Positions 17,907 through 29,000 of a stretch of 64,000 bases of DNA are shown in pieces (position 1 is the stretch's first letter; every line of letters begins with the position of its first letter). The notes under the pieces were generated by a model. It was not told the origin of the DNA and searched no databases. It was given only the letters and a program-made list of their open reading frames with translations. The translations under genes were made by a program, and so were the position numbers. The DNA is from Spirochaetaceae bacterium (lineage in GTDB: Bacteria; Spirochaetota; Spirochaetia; Treponematales; Rectinemataceae), in assembly GCA_025358255.1 (NCBI GenBank), contig JANYKC010000039.1:62001-126000 (forward strand), given 5' to 3'.

Positions 17907-18808
17907 TTAGTGCCCGGCCAGGAAGGCGAGCACTTCCCGGTCCAGCTTCTCCGCTTCGGTCTCCATGAGGACATGCCCGCCCCCAGGGAAAACGATGTAC
18001 CGCCCATCCTTGAGGTCCCGGGCAAGGCGCTTCCCCTGGTTCTTCACGATCCTGTCCTTGCTGCCCCAGAGGATGAGGCAAGGCGCCTCGATTGCGGCGA
18101 GGTCGGGCTCCTCGACCTCGCTGGCCACGGTGGCCCAGGCGAGCAGCGCCGCTTCGGCTCCGGTACGAAGGAAGGGCGCACGGTTTCCCTCGAATTCCTC
18201 GGCGCTCGGCTCGCGGCCGTAGGCTGTCTTGAGGCTCGCCCTCACCCAGGCCATGTCCCCGATGAGCTTCCCGATGCTCCGCCCAAGGAATGCCCCACGA
18301 TGATCCATCCCCCCTCTGCCTTGACCGCCGGAATGGCGTCAAGGAAGGCCCAGAGCAGGTCGGCCCTGGCCGCGGGGCTGCCGGAGCTGTCGCCTTTCAG
18401 CCCGCTGGACAGGAGTTCGGTGCCGGTGGACCAGCCGAAGGGCGGGTAGTCGACCTCGACCACCTGGTATCCCTCCGCCTGGATGGCCGGCCCTAGATAT
18501 CGCCAGGTGAAGACCGAGGCGCCAAAGCCGTGGACAAGGAGAACCTTCCCCTTCACCGGCGCGGCGGAAAGCCCGGTTTCGCCGGCGGGGCTTGTCGAGG
18601 CAGGGAGGATCCGGTAGTGGAGACGATAACCTTCGATCTCAAGAAAGGCTGAATCAGGCCAGGGCTTGGTCATGGACCAGGAGGAGGGCAGCGCCCCTCT
18701 CGCCTCTGGCGCGGTGGTCGGCTTTGTCGCGCAGGAGGCGGCCATGGAAAGGAAAACACCGCAAAGGGCCAGGAATACGGGATAGGTCACGCGGTCGCGG
18801 TCGCTCAT
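17907..18808 (-). pseudogene. Alpha/beta-hydrolase lipoprotein, broken by internal deletion and frameshift
   Basis: The 5' part from ATG 18808 has a signal peptide with lipobox-like MAASC, then the hydrolase core VLLVHGFGASVFTW and the nucleophile elbow IIVGHSLGG. Just after the elbow (about 18275) the frame runs into unrelated residues and stops at 18242. The 3' part continues in another frame from SIGKLIGDMAWV, with the acid segment APCLILWGSKDRI and the histidine segment GGGHVLME, to the stop at 17907. Ser, Asp and His are all encoded, but the segment normally between elbow and cap is missing. The gene is therefore probably dead; a sequencing error alone would not explain the lost segment. 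Confidence 0.75.
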
Positions 18809-18843
18809 GTCTTCCAATATATCCCGGCGGATGCCGCCTTGCC

Positions 18844-18872
18844 TTGTAGTGCCGGCCATCACGGGTTAGTAT
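18844..18872 (+). promoter_or_regulatory. Predicted sigma70-type promoter for the GH13-addBA operon
   Basis: TTGTAG (18844-18849) and TAGTAT (18867-18872) with a 17-base spacer, about 70 bases upstream of the first ATG. Confidence 0.45.
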
Positions 18873-18944
18873 TGGCAGTCGAGGCCACAGGCGCCTCTCG
18901 TTGCCGGAAACCCCGGCTGGCGGCGGCGGACCAGGGAGGTTCAC

Positions 18945-21900
18945 ATGGGCGGAAAGGAAAAGGCACTCATCGTCAGGCTGACGAAGCTTGAGGATCCCCG
19001 AGGGGCCCTCGTGGCGATGCCGGGAGACCGCGTGATGGAGTTCCATATCTCCAGGAAAGCCAGGGACGAGCTTGAAGTCGAAAGCAGCCTCTTCACCTCC
19101 ACGGGCAACGTCATCATCCCCGATTTCGCCGCGGCCAGGAGCCTGGCCAGGCGGATCAACGAGAAAGTGGACGCCTCCCTCCTTCCGGAAAAGACCGTGC
19201 GCGCGGGCAGGCTCAATGCCATGGCCCTGATAGACGAGATCCTCCACGACGTGGCCCGCCTCTATCGCGAGGGCCCGGCGCCATCGGCCTTCTCCCTGGC
19301 CTTGGGCGCCATGGAGAGCTCGATAGGCCCGGCCGAGCTCGACCGCCTCCTCCTGGCCTTCATCAAGGATTTCCCGCCCCTCGATGTATACCGCGAGGGA
19401 ACGGAGCCAAGGGCTTGGCTGTCAGCCGCTCCCGGGGGCATCCCCAACCGCATCCTTGCGCTGGAGGAGTTTGTCCTCCTCCGCCTGGCCAACGAAAACC
19501 CGGCCTTCGCCCCCTATCGTTTCCTCTTCGACGACGGCTCGCGGGAGGGCGAGGCACCGGTGGCCGACGGCCTGGCGGCCAGGCCGGCCTACGCGGCCGC
19601 GATGGCCGCCATCGAATCGACCTTCGCATCGCTCCCGAAATTCGGTCCCGACAGCGAGGACCTCGTGACCATGCTGCGTTCCCCCATGCGGGCCTCGCCC
19701 TTCTCCCTTCCCGGCCAGCTAGACTTCATCAGGAAGAAATGGGGGCTCGTCCTTGGCGAGCGAATGCTCCACCTCCTTGGGGCCCTCGACCTCATCCGCG
19801 AGGAGGAGAAGCCCCGCTTCCCCGGACCGGGCCCCACCCGCGCCTACGTCTATCGAGGGATGGAAACCGAGAGCGAGCGTTTCAGCCCCGACAAGGATTG
19901 GATGCCCAACGTGGTGATGATCGCCAAGTCCACCCTCGTCTGGCTCGACCAGCTCTCCCGGAGCTACGGGCGGGATATCCGGAGCCTGGACGCGGTGCCC
20001 GACGAGGAACTGGACCAGCTGGCCCTCCGTGGCTTCAACGCGCTTTGGCTCATCGGCCTGTGGGAGCGCAGCGCCGCGAGCGCCGAGATCAAGAGGAGAT
20101 GCGGCAACCCCGAGGCCGCGGCCTCGGCCTATGCCCTTTTCGATTACGAGATCTCAGGCGAGCTGGGCGGATGGGCCGCGCTGGAGCGCCTCCGCGAGCG
20201 CTGCGGACACCGCGGCATCAGGCTCGCCGCCGACATGGTACCCAACCACACCGGCATCGACTCGGCCTGGGTGCGCGGCCGCAGCGATGTCTTCATGACC
20301 CGCAGCGACTGCCCCTATCCAGGCTACACCTTCAACGGCCCTGACCTCTCGGGGGACGCCCGCGTGGGAATCTGGATCGAGGACCACTACTGGGACCGCA
20401 GCGACGCGGCGGTGGTCTTCAAGCGGCTCGACCGCGCGACGGGCAGGGAGGACTATGTCTACCACGGCAATGACGGCACCGGCCTGCCCTGGAGCGACAC
20501 GGCGCAGATCGACTTCCTCAAGGGCGCAGCCCGCGAGGCGGTCAAGGAACGTATCCTCCACGTGGCCCGCAACTTCCCGATCATCCGTTTCGACGCTGCC
20601 ATGGTCCTGGCCAAGAAGCACTTCCGCAGGCTCTGGTACCCGGAGCCCGGGTCGGGCGGCGACGTGCCGTCGCGCTCAGAAAGCGGCCTGGGCCTCGAGG
20701 CTTTCGACAAGGCCTTCCCCGTCGAGTTCTGGCGCGAGGTCGTGGACATGTGCGCAAAGGAGACGCCCGACACCCTCCTCCTGGCGGAGGCCTTCTGGAT
20801 GATGGAGGGTTATTTCGTGCGGACCCTCGGCATGCACCGCGTCTACAACTCCGCCTTCATGAACATGCTCAAGCGCGAGGAGAACGCGAAGTACCGGGAG
20901 ACCATCCGCAACACCCAGGAGTTCGACAAGGACATCCTGAAGCGCTTCGTGAACTTCATGAACAACCCCGACGAGGACACGGCGGTCGCCCAGTTCGGCA
21001 AGGGCGACAAGTACTTCGGCGTGTGCACCATGATGGCCACCATGCCAGGCCTGCCCATGTTCGGCCATGGCCAGCTGGATGGCTTCGAGGAAAAATACGG
21101 CATGGAATACCGGCGCGCCTATCGCGACGAGAGGCCCGACGAGGCCTTGGTGCGCCGCCATGAGGCGGAGATCTATCCCCTCCTCAAGCGGCGGCGCCTC
21201 TTTTCCGGGGTCGAGGAATTCCTCCTCTACGACCTTGTGGAGGACGGTGGCCAGGTGAACGAGAACACCTTCGCCTGGTCGAACGGATCAGGCGGCGAGA
21301 AGGCCCTGGTCCTCTTCAACAACAGCTTCGCCCGCGCGGGAGGGCGGCTCCGCGAATCCTGCGTCTTCGCCGAGAAGGACGCCGCGGGGGAGAAGCGCCT
21401 CCTCAGGCGCAGCATCCAGGAGGCCTTCGGCCTCCATTGCGAAGAGGGCCGCTTCCTCGTGATGAGGGAGGACAGGTCAGGCCTCTGGTTCATCCGCAGG
21501 TCGCCCGAGATCTGCGAGCGTGGCCTCCAGGTCATCCTTGATGGCTACCAGAGCCAGGTCTTCATGGACATCTTCGAGGTGACGGACGACGAGCGGGGAC
21601 TCTACTCGGCGGTCTGTGAGGCCTTGGGCGGACGTGGGGTTCCGGATCTGGGCGAGGCCGTCGAGGATGTGGCCCTCAAGGACCTCTATGCAAGCCTCTC
21701 GGCCTTCGCGAATGCGGAGCTCTTCGAAGCGGCGCGGCGCCTCGTGGAGGCGGAACTCACGCCCGCGGCCCGCAGGAAGGAGCTGAAACTCCTCTGTGAC
21801 CGCGTCTCTCCTCTGGTCCTCGATTTCTACTCGGGTGTGGTCTGCCTCCTCCAGGAGGAATCCACCGAGGCCGGCCTACCCTCGCTCAAAAAGGCCACAG

Positions 21901-22772
21901 AGGCACGTGACCGCTTCCTGGCCGACCTGGGCAATTTCGCGGAGACCGCGATCCTGGCAGGATCGGCCACCGGAGCTGCGGGCGCAACCCTTGTCCTGGA
22001 TTTCCTCAGCTTGCCCGGCTCGGTGGAGCTCAGCTGTGCCTATTTCATCATGGACGGGCTCAGGGCCCTCGCGGGCAAGCCCGCGACGGGCAAGCCCGCG
22101 ACGGGCAAGCAAGAGTCGGGCACATTCACCGCAGCCAAAGCCACCCTGCCAGCCACCGTGGGCGCAGACCCGGGGGAAGCGGCGCGCCGCGTGGCCGAAC
22201 GCATTTTCCTCGAACGCAAGTTGCGGGAAGCATTGCGTTCGGTCGGAGTCGCGGGAGACGAAGCCCATCGAGGACTTTCCCTCGCCGCCATCTTCCTTGG
22301 GAAGAGCGCGGCATTCGCCGGATCCTGCGGCGCCTACCTTGAAAGCCTCGATGCCGCCCATGCGGCCCTCGCCCTCATCGACGCCTTCGCCAAGGACGAC
22401 GAGCTGCGCGCCAGGCTTGGCGTGAATGTCTTCGAAGGCATCCAGTGGTTCAACAAGGAACGCTTCGACGAAGTCCTGCGCTTTGGGACCATGGTGATTT
22501 CCCTCTCTGCGGGGGAAGGAGACCACGCCGGGAGCCCGAAACCGAAAACGCCCGAGCTTGCCCTCCGGCTCGAGAAAACGGCCGGCATGGCCGCCCTCTT
22601 CGCCGAGGCGGAAGCGGCCTCGGGTTTCAAGGTCGAACAGCTCGTCGGCGCCATCAGGGAGCGTGCATCGTCCCATACGCCGGCTTCGGCCCCGGCTTCC
22701 TCCATGCAGAAAAAAGCGCCATTGCCCAAGCCATCAGCCAAGGCAGGCGCGCCGAAGGAGAAAAAGCGATGA
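18945..22772 (+). CDS. Large GH13 (alpha-amylase family) multidomain protein
   Basis: A 1275-residue cytosolic protein with no signal peptide. Residues about 1-350 are an unassigned N-terminal region. The GH13 barrel spans about 360-800, with conserved regions LAADMVPNH (about 430), IIRFDAAMVLAKKHF (nucleophile Asp about 549) and LLLAEAFW (acid/base Glu about 613). The third acidic position is in FMNNPDED (about 673), where many members have NHD. About 470 C-terminal residues are helical and unassigned, with a GKPAT tandem repeat at about 1043-1055. It probably acts on intracellular alpha-glucan, but the reaction cannot be read from the sequence. GGGAGG precedes the ATG; the end overlaps the flavin reductase gene. 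Confidence 0.82.
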   Translation: MGGKEKALIVRLTKLEDPRGALVAMPGDRVMEFHISRKARDELEVESSLFTSTGNVIIPDFAAARSLARRINEKVDASLLPEKTVRAGRLNAMALIDEILHDVARLYREGPAPSAFSLALGAMESSIGPAELDRLLLAFIKDFPPLDVYREGTEPRAWLSAAPGGIPNRILALEEFVLLRLANENPAFAPYRFLFDDGSREGEAPVADGLAARPAYAAAMAAIESTFASLPKFGPDSEDLVTMLRSPMRASPFSLPGQLDFIRKKWGLVLGERMLHLLGALDLIREEEKPRFPGPGPTRAYVYRGMETESERFSPDKDWMPNVVMIAKSTLVWLDQLSRSYGRDIRSLDAVPDEELDQLALRGFNALWLIGLWERSAASAEIKRRCGNPEAAASAYALFDYEISGELGGWAALERLRERCGHRGIRLAADMVPNHTGIDSAWVRGRSDVFMTRSDCPYPGYTFNGPDLSGDARVGIWIEDHYWDRSDAAVVFKRLDRATGREDYVYHGNDGTGLPWSDTAQIDFLKGAAREAVKERILHVARNFPIIRFDAAMVLAKKHFRRLWYPEPGSGGDVPSRSESGLGLEAFDKAFPVEFWREVVDMCAKETPDTLLLAEAFWMMEGYFVRTLGMHRVYNSAFMNMLKREENAKYRETIRNTQEFDKDILKRFVNFMNNPDEDTAVAQFGKGDKYFGVCTMMATMPGLPMFGHGQLDGFEEKYGMEYRRAYRDERPDEALVRRHEAEIYPLLKRRRLFSGVEEFLLYDLVEDGGQVNENTFAWSNGSGGEKALVLFNNSFARAGGRLRESCVFAEKDAAGEKRLLRRSIQEAFGLHCEEGRFLVMREDRSGLWFIRRSPEICERGLQVILDGYQSQVFMDIFEVTDDERGLYSAVCEALGGRGVPDLGEAVEDVALKDLYASLSAFANAELFEAARRLVEAELTPAARRKELKLLCDRVSPLVLDFYSGVVCLLQEESTEAGLPSLKKATEARDRFLADLGNFAETAILAGSATGAAGATLVLDFLSLPGSVELSCAYFIMDGLRALAGKPATGKPATGKQESGTFTAAKATLPATVGADPGEAARRVAERIFLERKLREALRSVGVAGDEAHRGLSLAAIFLGKSAAFAGSCGAYLESLDAAHAALALIDAFAKDDELRARLGVNVFEGIQWFNKERFDEVLRFGTMVISLSAGEGDHAGSPKPKTPELALRLEKTAGMAALFAEAEAASGFKVEQLVGAIRERASSHTPASAPASSMQKKAPLPKPSAKAGAPKEKKR
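22071..22110 (+). repeat. 15-bp tandem repeat with palindromic core inside the GH13 gene
   Basis: GGGCAAGCCCGCGAC occurs at 22073-22087 and 22088-22102, then a partial copy to 22110. Together with the bases before it, the first copy forms GCGGGC-AA-GCCCGC. It is in frame and encodes repeated GKPAT. Confidence 0.8.
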
Positions 22773-23296
22773 GTGCCGAGGATTTCCTCCCCTGCGACTG
22801 GAATGGGCTTTCGGACAACGTATTCTCCCTCATCTCCAAGGAGTGGATGCTCATCACGGCCGGAAAAATCGGTGACTGGAACACGATGACCGCCTCCTGG
22901 GGAGGTCTGGGCCATTTATGGAACCGGGATGTGGCCTACATCTTCGTCCGGCCGACCCGCCATACCTTCGGCTACCTCGAGAGGAACGAGGGTTTCAGCC
23001 TGTCCTTCTTCGGCGAAAGCCATAGGAAGGCCCTGTCGATCTGCGGTTCCATCTCCGGAAGGGACCAGGACAAGGCGCTGGCGGCCAACATCACGCCTTG
23101 CGCTTTCTCCGCGGAGGGTGGAAGCTGGCAGTCCTTTGAAGAAGCCCGCCTCGTCCTCGGTTGCCGCAAGCTCCATGCCCAGGACCTGGATCCTTCATGC
23201 TTCATCGACCCCTCGATCGCCGGGCATTATCCGGAGAGGGACTGGCATCGCCTCTACGTCGGCGCGGTGGAAGCGGCATGGATGCGCAAGGCGTGA
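22769..23296 (+). CDS. Flavin reductase-like FMN-binding protein
   Basis: A 175-residue protein of the flavin reductase/FMN-binding split-barrel type. Typical elements are ISKEWMLITAGKIGDWNTMTASWGG (about 17-41), where FMN phosphate contacts occur, then AYIFVRPTRHTFGYLERNEGFSLSFFGE (about 49-76). The start ATG overlaps the GH13 stop as ATGA. The gene overlaps addB by 19 bases in another frame. It may reduce a flavin or act as a small oxidoreductase; partner and substrate are unknown, and nothing links it to DNA repair beyond its operon position. Confidence 0.82.
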   Translation: MSAEDFLPCDWNGLSDNVFSLISKEWMLITAGKIGDWNTMTASWGGLGHLWNRDVAYIFVRPTRHTFGYLERNEGFSLSFFGESHRKALSICGSISGRDQDKALAANITPCAFSAEGGSWQSFEEARLVLGCRKLHAQDLDPSCFIDPSIAGHYPERDWHRLYVGAVEAAWMRKA

Positions 23297-26040
23297 GAGG
23301 CTCCGCGAACTGGCTCGAGGAAGCCCTGGCGCCCCGCGTGTCGGATCGGGAAACCTCCCTCGTTTTTCCGAGCCAGGCTGTCGCCGATGCATGGGCCCAT
23401 GCCGCGCCACGCCGGTTCGGGCTTGACGCGGTGGAGAGCGACCGCTTCCTCGGCTGGGACCGCTTCAAGGAGAAGCTCCTGAGCGCCCGCCGCAAGGAAA
23501 AGCCGGCCGACAGGCTCGCCCGCACCATCTGGGCCGCCGGCATCATCGCCCGTCAGGGGAGGAAGCCCTTCTTGCGCAGCCTGGCAGGTCCCGGCCTGCC
23601 CTCGCCGGCCTTCGTTCCATGGTTCGCAAGCCTGCCGCCCAGCCTGCTCAGGGCGACGGCGACCATTGAAGGAGACGAAGGAAAGGCGGCCGCCCCTGGA
23701 GACGGGGGACTCGAGGACCTCCGGGCGCTGAAGGACGACTACGCCGCATTCCTCCTCAGGCATGGCCTTTTCGAACCCGGATGGGAAGCCATGGAAGTCC
23801 TTCCGGCCCGGGGCTCCTGGCTCATCATCGCGCCCGAGCTAATCGAGGATTTCTCCGCCTACGAAGGGAAGCTCATCTCCCTCTCGCCGAGGGTGGAAAT
23901 CCTGCGGCTTCCCGACCCGGGCAAGGACAGGCCGCAGCTCCTTTCCTTCCAGAACAGCTTCGAGGAAATGCGCTGGACATTCCTTGAGGCTGGACGTCTC
24001 CTCGACGAAGGCTGGCTGCCCGAAGACATCGTGATCACGGTTCCCGGCCTCGAAACGAGCGCGCCGTATGTGGAGAGGGCCGCGAAGATGGCGGGAGTCC
24101 CGGCCTCGCTCAAGGGAGGCGGGAACCTCGCGGCCTCCCCCTTCGGAAGGCTCCTTGGCGAGATCAGCGAAGCCGCTTCGTGCGGTTTCGACTTCGACGC
24201 CTTCCGCGCCCTTCTCCTTGATCGCTTTGTCGCCTGGAAAAACGCCGGCGCGACCGGGGAGCTCCTGGGTTTCGGCGTCGATTTCCACGCCTATGCCTCC
24301 TATTCCAGCCGTGGAAAGCGGGTCGACGTCTGGGAGGAGAGTTTCGCGCTCGCCGGGGGCAGGGGCGAGCTCAGGAATTTCTACAGGCGGCTCACCCAAT
24401 CGCTCCGCGCCATCGAGGCCTCGCCCGATTTCACCGCGCTCAGGAAAGCCATCTTCGCCTTCAGGTCCTCCTTCCTGGATGAGGGCAATTGGACGGATTC
24501 AGAGCTGCGCCAGGTGGAGAGGGCGATGGTTGAGCTCGAGGGCCTCGCGCGCACGGAGGCCGAGCTCGGCGCGGCGGGAAGCCTCGATTCGCCTTTTGCC
24601 CTCTACCGCTCCATCCTCGCCCAGACCACCTATGTGGCCCAGGCTTCCCCGGACGGGGCCATCCCGGTCTATCCCTGGCGGGTCTCCGCCCTCCACCCGG
24701 CGGCCCGCCATTTTGTCCTCGGCGCGAGCCAGGACGGCATACGCGTGAGCTACGCGTCCCTGCCCTTCCTCAGGGAGGACCAGAAGGCCGCACTTGGCCA
24801 AAAGGACAAGGATGCCTCGATCGACTTCGCGCAGGCCTATTCGCTTTCGGGCGAGCGTCCTTCAGGCACCGTGTTTTCCTTCGCGATCGAATCCTTCTCC
24901 GGCTGGTCCGTGCCCCATCCATTTTTCACCACGCCCTCAGGCCCCGGCGCAGAAAGGGAGGCGCCCAAATCCCCGATGCCTCCCGCAAATTTCGAATCCC
25001 TCCGGCAAAGCTGTCCGCTGCGCGCCGAGAGCGCCGCGTGGCGTGGGGAGGCCGCCATGCCCCACAGGATCCTCTCCTTCCAGTCAAGGAGCTTCGAGGC
25101 CGCCCTCCCATCGCTTGGGGAAAAGCCCTCCAGCTTCGAAAGGGACCTGGCCACGAAGGCCAGCGTCGGCTCCCTTGGCCCCCGGATCACGACCAAGGAG
25201 GGCCATCTCCGGCTTTCCGCCACAGCCCTCGGCGAGTACCTGGCCTGTCCTTTCGCTTGGCTCCTCGCGCGAGGCCTTCGCATCGAGGCCAAGAAGACAG
25301 GCATCGGATTCTTCGATGCCCTCCTGGCCGGGGAGATGGCCCATGCCGCGCTCAAGGCCCTATTGGAGGCCATGGCCGGATCCGGCCCCTTCCGCGCGAC
25401 CAACAGGGCGGCATACGAAAAGGCCGCCCAGGAGGCCGTCGCCGCCGTCCTCACGAAGTTCAAGGAAAAGGAAGGCCCCTTCCTCGTGCCCATGTTCGAG
25501 GCCTACGCGCCCCTCCTCAAGGATAGGCTCAGGCGCCTCATCGCCGACCTGGTCATCGACGAAGGCTGGCTTGCGGGAGAGCTGGAGGTCACCATGGAAA
25601 GGACCTGGCCCGGAGATGACCTGGTCCTTGAAGGCCGCATCGACCGCCTGGCCAGGCGGGCCGATGGGAATGGCGTGGCCATCATCGACTACAAGAAGCG
25701 CCGCCTCCCCAAGGTCAGGGACCTTGTCGCCGACGAGGAAGGAAGGTTGGGCGATTTCCAGATCGCCGCCTACGTCGCCCTCTGCGAAGGAGCGGGGCTG
25801 GAGGTGGACGAGGTTTTCTACTGGTCCATCGAGGACGCGAGGCGGCTCCCTGTCCTGGGTCCGGGTGCCGGTCGCGGCCGTCCGGAGTACGACCGCGAGA
25901 TCCTTGCGCTGGAGGATGCCCTGAGGGAGGTGGCGCGCAGGATCCGGGCCGGCGACTTTGGCATGACGGGCCGGGGCGAGATGGCCTGCAAGGGCTGCCC
26001 CTGGAAATCCACCTGCCGCGAACGCTACGCTACGGAGTGA
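23278..26040 (+). CDS. addB: AddB-like nuclease subunit (PD-(D/E)XK, Fe-S)
   Basis: Second subunit of an AddAB-type helicase-nuclease for double-strand break processing, 920 residues. The N-terminal two thirds resemble an inactivated helicase fold. The C-terminal nuclease (about 640-915) has EMAHAALKALL, LEGRIDRLAR and AIIDYKKRR (about 800-807). Cysteines of the AddB iron-sulfur staple are visible at LACPFAW (about 656) and CKGCPWKSTC (about 904-913). Start ATG 23278 lies inside the preceding gene with GGTGGAAG upstream; the longer upstream open frame has no support. The stop is next to the addA start. Sequence is diverged, so the name rests on domains and synteny. Confidence 0.85.
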   Translation: MDAQGVRGSANWLEEALAPRVSDRETSLVFPSQAVADAWAHAAPRRFGLDAVESDRFLGWDRFKEKLLSARRKEKPADRLARTIWAAGIIARQGRKPFLRSLAGPGLPSPAFVPWFASLPPSLLRATATIEGDEGKAAAPGDGGLEDLRALKDDYAAFLLRHGLFEPGWEAMEVLPARGSWLIIAPELIEDFSAYEGKLISLSPRVEILRLPDPGKDRPQLLSFQNSFEEMRWTFLEAGRLLDEGWLPEDIVITVPGLETSAPYVERAAKMAGVPASLKGGGNLAASPFGRLLGEISEAASCGFDFDAFRALLLDRFVAWKNAGATGELLGFGVDFHAYASYSSRGKRVDVWEESFALAGGRGELRNFYRRLTQSLRAIEASPDFTALRKAIFAFRSSFLDEGNWTDSELRQVERAMVELEGLARTEAELGAAGSLDSPFALYRSILAQTTYVAQASPDGAIPVYPWRVSALHPAARHFVLGASQDGIRVSYASLPFLREDQKAALGQKDKDASIDFAQAYSLSGERPSGTVFSFAIESFSGWSVPHPFFTTPSGPGAEREAPKSPMPPANFESLRQSCPLRAESAAWRGEAAMPHRILSFQSRSFEAALPSLGEKPSSFERDLATKASVGSLGPRITTKEGHLRLSATALGEYLACPFAWLLARGLRIEAKKTGIGFFDALLAGEMAHAALKALLEAMAGSGPFRATNRAAYEKAAQEAVAAVLTKFKEKEGPFLVPMFEAYAPLLKDRLRRLIADLVIDEGWLAGELEVTMERTWPGDDLVLEGRIDRLARRADGNGVAIIDYKKRRLPKVRDLVADEEGRLGDFQIAAYVALCEGAGLEVDEVFYWSIEDARRLPVLGPGAGRGRPEYDREILALEDALREVARRIRAGDFGMTGRGEMACKGCPWKSTCRERYATE

Positions 26041-26048
26041 GGACCACG

Positions 26049-29000
26049 ATGCCCAGCACCGACCTTTTCGGCCGCCTCGACCCCGACCAGCGCGCCGCTG
26101 TCGCGCTGCGCCGCAACGGCACCGTCTCCGCCGGGGCCGGATCGGGCAAGACCACGGTTCTAGCCGCCAGGTACCTCGACCTCCTGTCACGGGACGCGGC
26201 GGAGCTGTCCTCCATCCTCTGCCTCACCTTCACCCGCAAGGCCCAGTCGGAGATGCAGTCCCGTGTCTGGCGCGAGCTTGGCGCCTCCCCGGAGGAACGC
26301 GCCAAGGCCCAGCTAGGGCGCTTCGCCGAGGCATCTATATTGACAATTGATTCTTTCTGCTCGTCGTTGCTCCGCGGGTCGGCGCAGGACTACGGCTACG
26401 CGCCCAGTTTCCTCGTGGACGACCAGGCCTGCCGCGACCTTGCCGAGGCGGAATCCCTCCGTTTCCTCCTTGGCCGGCGCGAGGAAAGCTGCCTTGAGGC
26501 CTTGTTCGCGGGCATGGGCTTCGAACGGGCCTGGCGCGGGCTTTTCGCCGAGGCGGCCTATCGCTTCGCCACTCCCGCCCTCCGTCCCGAAGCCGATTTC
26601 GCCGCGATGCCGGCCCGGGCGGCGGCGGCGCTCGAGGCGGCCGGCAAAGCGGCGCTCTCCTCGCTTGCCCACGCGGGGTCGGCGGCCGCGTTTGCCGCCA
26701 AAGAAGGCCCAATTACGACAAAAAAGGGGATAGAGGCCCTTGCGGTCCTCAGCGCCCTGCCTGATGGGCCACTGGACCTGGCCGGAGCGGCATGCTCGAC
26801 GGCCACCCTCGCCTCCCTGGCCATGAACGGCTTTGGCCGTTCCGGGTCCGAAACGGCGTTGAAGGAAGCGGCCAAGGCCGGCCGGGAAGCGGCAAGGCGC
26901 CTTGGGTCCCTCGCGGAAGCGCAGGCCGGCGCGCCCCTGGAGGCGGCGATCCTCCGCCTCCTCGCCGAGTTCGCCGACCTGTACCGCAAGGCCAAGCGCG
27001 ATGCGGGCATCATGGGCTTCCATGACGTGGCCGTCTGTGCGGTCGACCTCCTCTCGCGCAGGCTCGAACTGCGCGCATTCTGGAAAAAACGTTTCCGCTA
27101 CATCATGGTCGATGAATTCCAGGACGACAACGAGCTCCAGAAGGAGCTTCTCTACCTCCTTGCCGAGGACGAGGCTTCTTCAAGCCCCGGGATACCGGGT
27201 TCCGCAAGCCTTGCTCCCGACAAGCTCTTCTTCGTGGGCGACGACAAGCAATCCATCTATCGCTTCAGGGGAGCGGACGTATCCGTGTTCAACCGCCTGG
27301 GTGCGGAACTTCGGGGAGGGGAAGGGGACAGCGAGGGCTTTAGCCCGCGCCTTCGCACGAATTACCGCAGCGAACCGGGCCTCATAGCTTTTTTCAACGA
27401 GGTTTTCGCGAAGGTATTCGGGGGAGCCTCGGCCGACTACGAGGCAGGCTTCGAGGAGACCATTCCTCGAGGACCCTCGCCTGGCATAAAGGCGTCCCTC
27501 CGCTTCCTTTGGAAGCCGCGCTCCGTCAGTCGCCCTCCGGACGGGATCCTTGGCGACGATCCGCCAACGCCTGGCGATGAAGCCTCCAAACGAAGCGAGG
27601 ACAAGCCGCGGCAAAGCGACGACGCGTCGAAACGAAGCGACGACGAAGCCCTGGCCGATGGCATCGTCACCTTCATCAAGGACGCGGTGGAAGGCGGCAA
27701 GCTCCTCCTTCCGGCCGGGGCGGCAAACCCCGACGGCTCCATGCGGGCCACCGGCGCCACCCGGGCCGCGGAGTACGACGACATCGCCATCCTCCTCCGA
27801 TCGACCTCCAAGCAATTCCTCCTTGAGCGCTTCCTGCGGCTCCATGGGATAGGCTATACGGCCGATTCGGTGCGGGGACTCTTTGTCGAATCCATCGCCA
27901 ACGACATATATGCCGCCCTTCGCCTTGCGCTGCTTCCCGAGGACAGGCTGGCCTATGCGACCGTCCTCCGCTCCCCACTCGTGGCGCTTTCCGATGATGG
28001 CTTTGTCAAGGTCCTTTCCCGGCCTGCGGAGGAGAAGGCGCGACCTTTCGCGGAGGCCGATGAAGCCCTCCTCGGTGCCGATGACGCCTGCCGTTTCCGC
28101 CACGGCCGCGACAGCCTTGCGGACCTTTCGTCCCGGGTGGACCGCGAAAGCCTCGCCGATCTCGTCTCCTTCCTCTGGTTCGATGCCGGCTTGCGCCTCT
28201 CCATCCTCAGGCGCCCCGATGCCCATCCCTACCTGGAGCACTATGACTACCTCTATGCCCTGGCCGTCCAGTCAGACTCGCGGAGCGAGGGCCTTTCGGT
28301 CTTCCTTTCCCGCCTCGAACCCCTCATGGGCCAGCCGGAAAAACTCGACGATGCCGCCATCCAGAGGGAGGCAGGTTCTGGCGTCCGGCTCATGAGCGTC
28401 CATCGCAGCAAGGGCCTCGAGTTCCCCGTCGTCATCATCCCCTGGATGGAAAACCAGGGCCAGCTGGACGGGGCGGGCGAGGCCTTCTACCTCTCGGACA
28501 CCGCCGGCATCACCCTCAACCTCGTCCCTTTGGATGAACCGGGGGCGACGCGCTCCAACGTCTTCTACGAAGAGGCGAAGGCCCTCGACGTGGCCAAGTC
28601 CCGGGCCGAGACAAAGCGCCTTTTCTATGTCGCCTGCACCCGAGCCGAAACCCACCTCGTCTTCGCGGGAGTGGAACCATGGCGCGCTGATTCCGTCGGG
28701 GCCTCCTTCCTTGGGCTCCTTGCTCCGGGGATGGCTGGACTGGATGAAATGGGTCGCCTTCCCGGTCTCCCGTCCGAGATCGAATTCCAGGTCCTTCCCG
28801 ATCTGCAGGCCGAAGCCTACGGCCGCCTTGTCGGCGGCGCCAGAAGCGCAAGCCATGGAGGAGGTCCACGGCGGGACCTGGCCTCGATGTCCGCCGCCTA
28901 TGCCATCCCCCCGAGGACAGCCGGCGCCGACGAGGGCAAGCCCCGGACATTCCTTGATCGGAGCTATGCGGGCAAGGTCCTTCCCGCAACGGCCTTGGAG

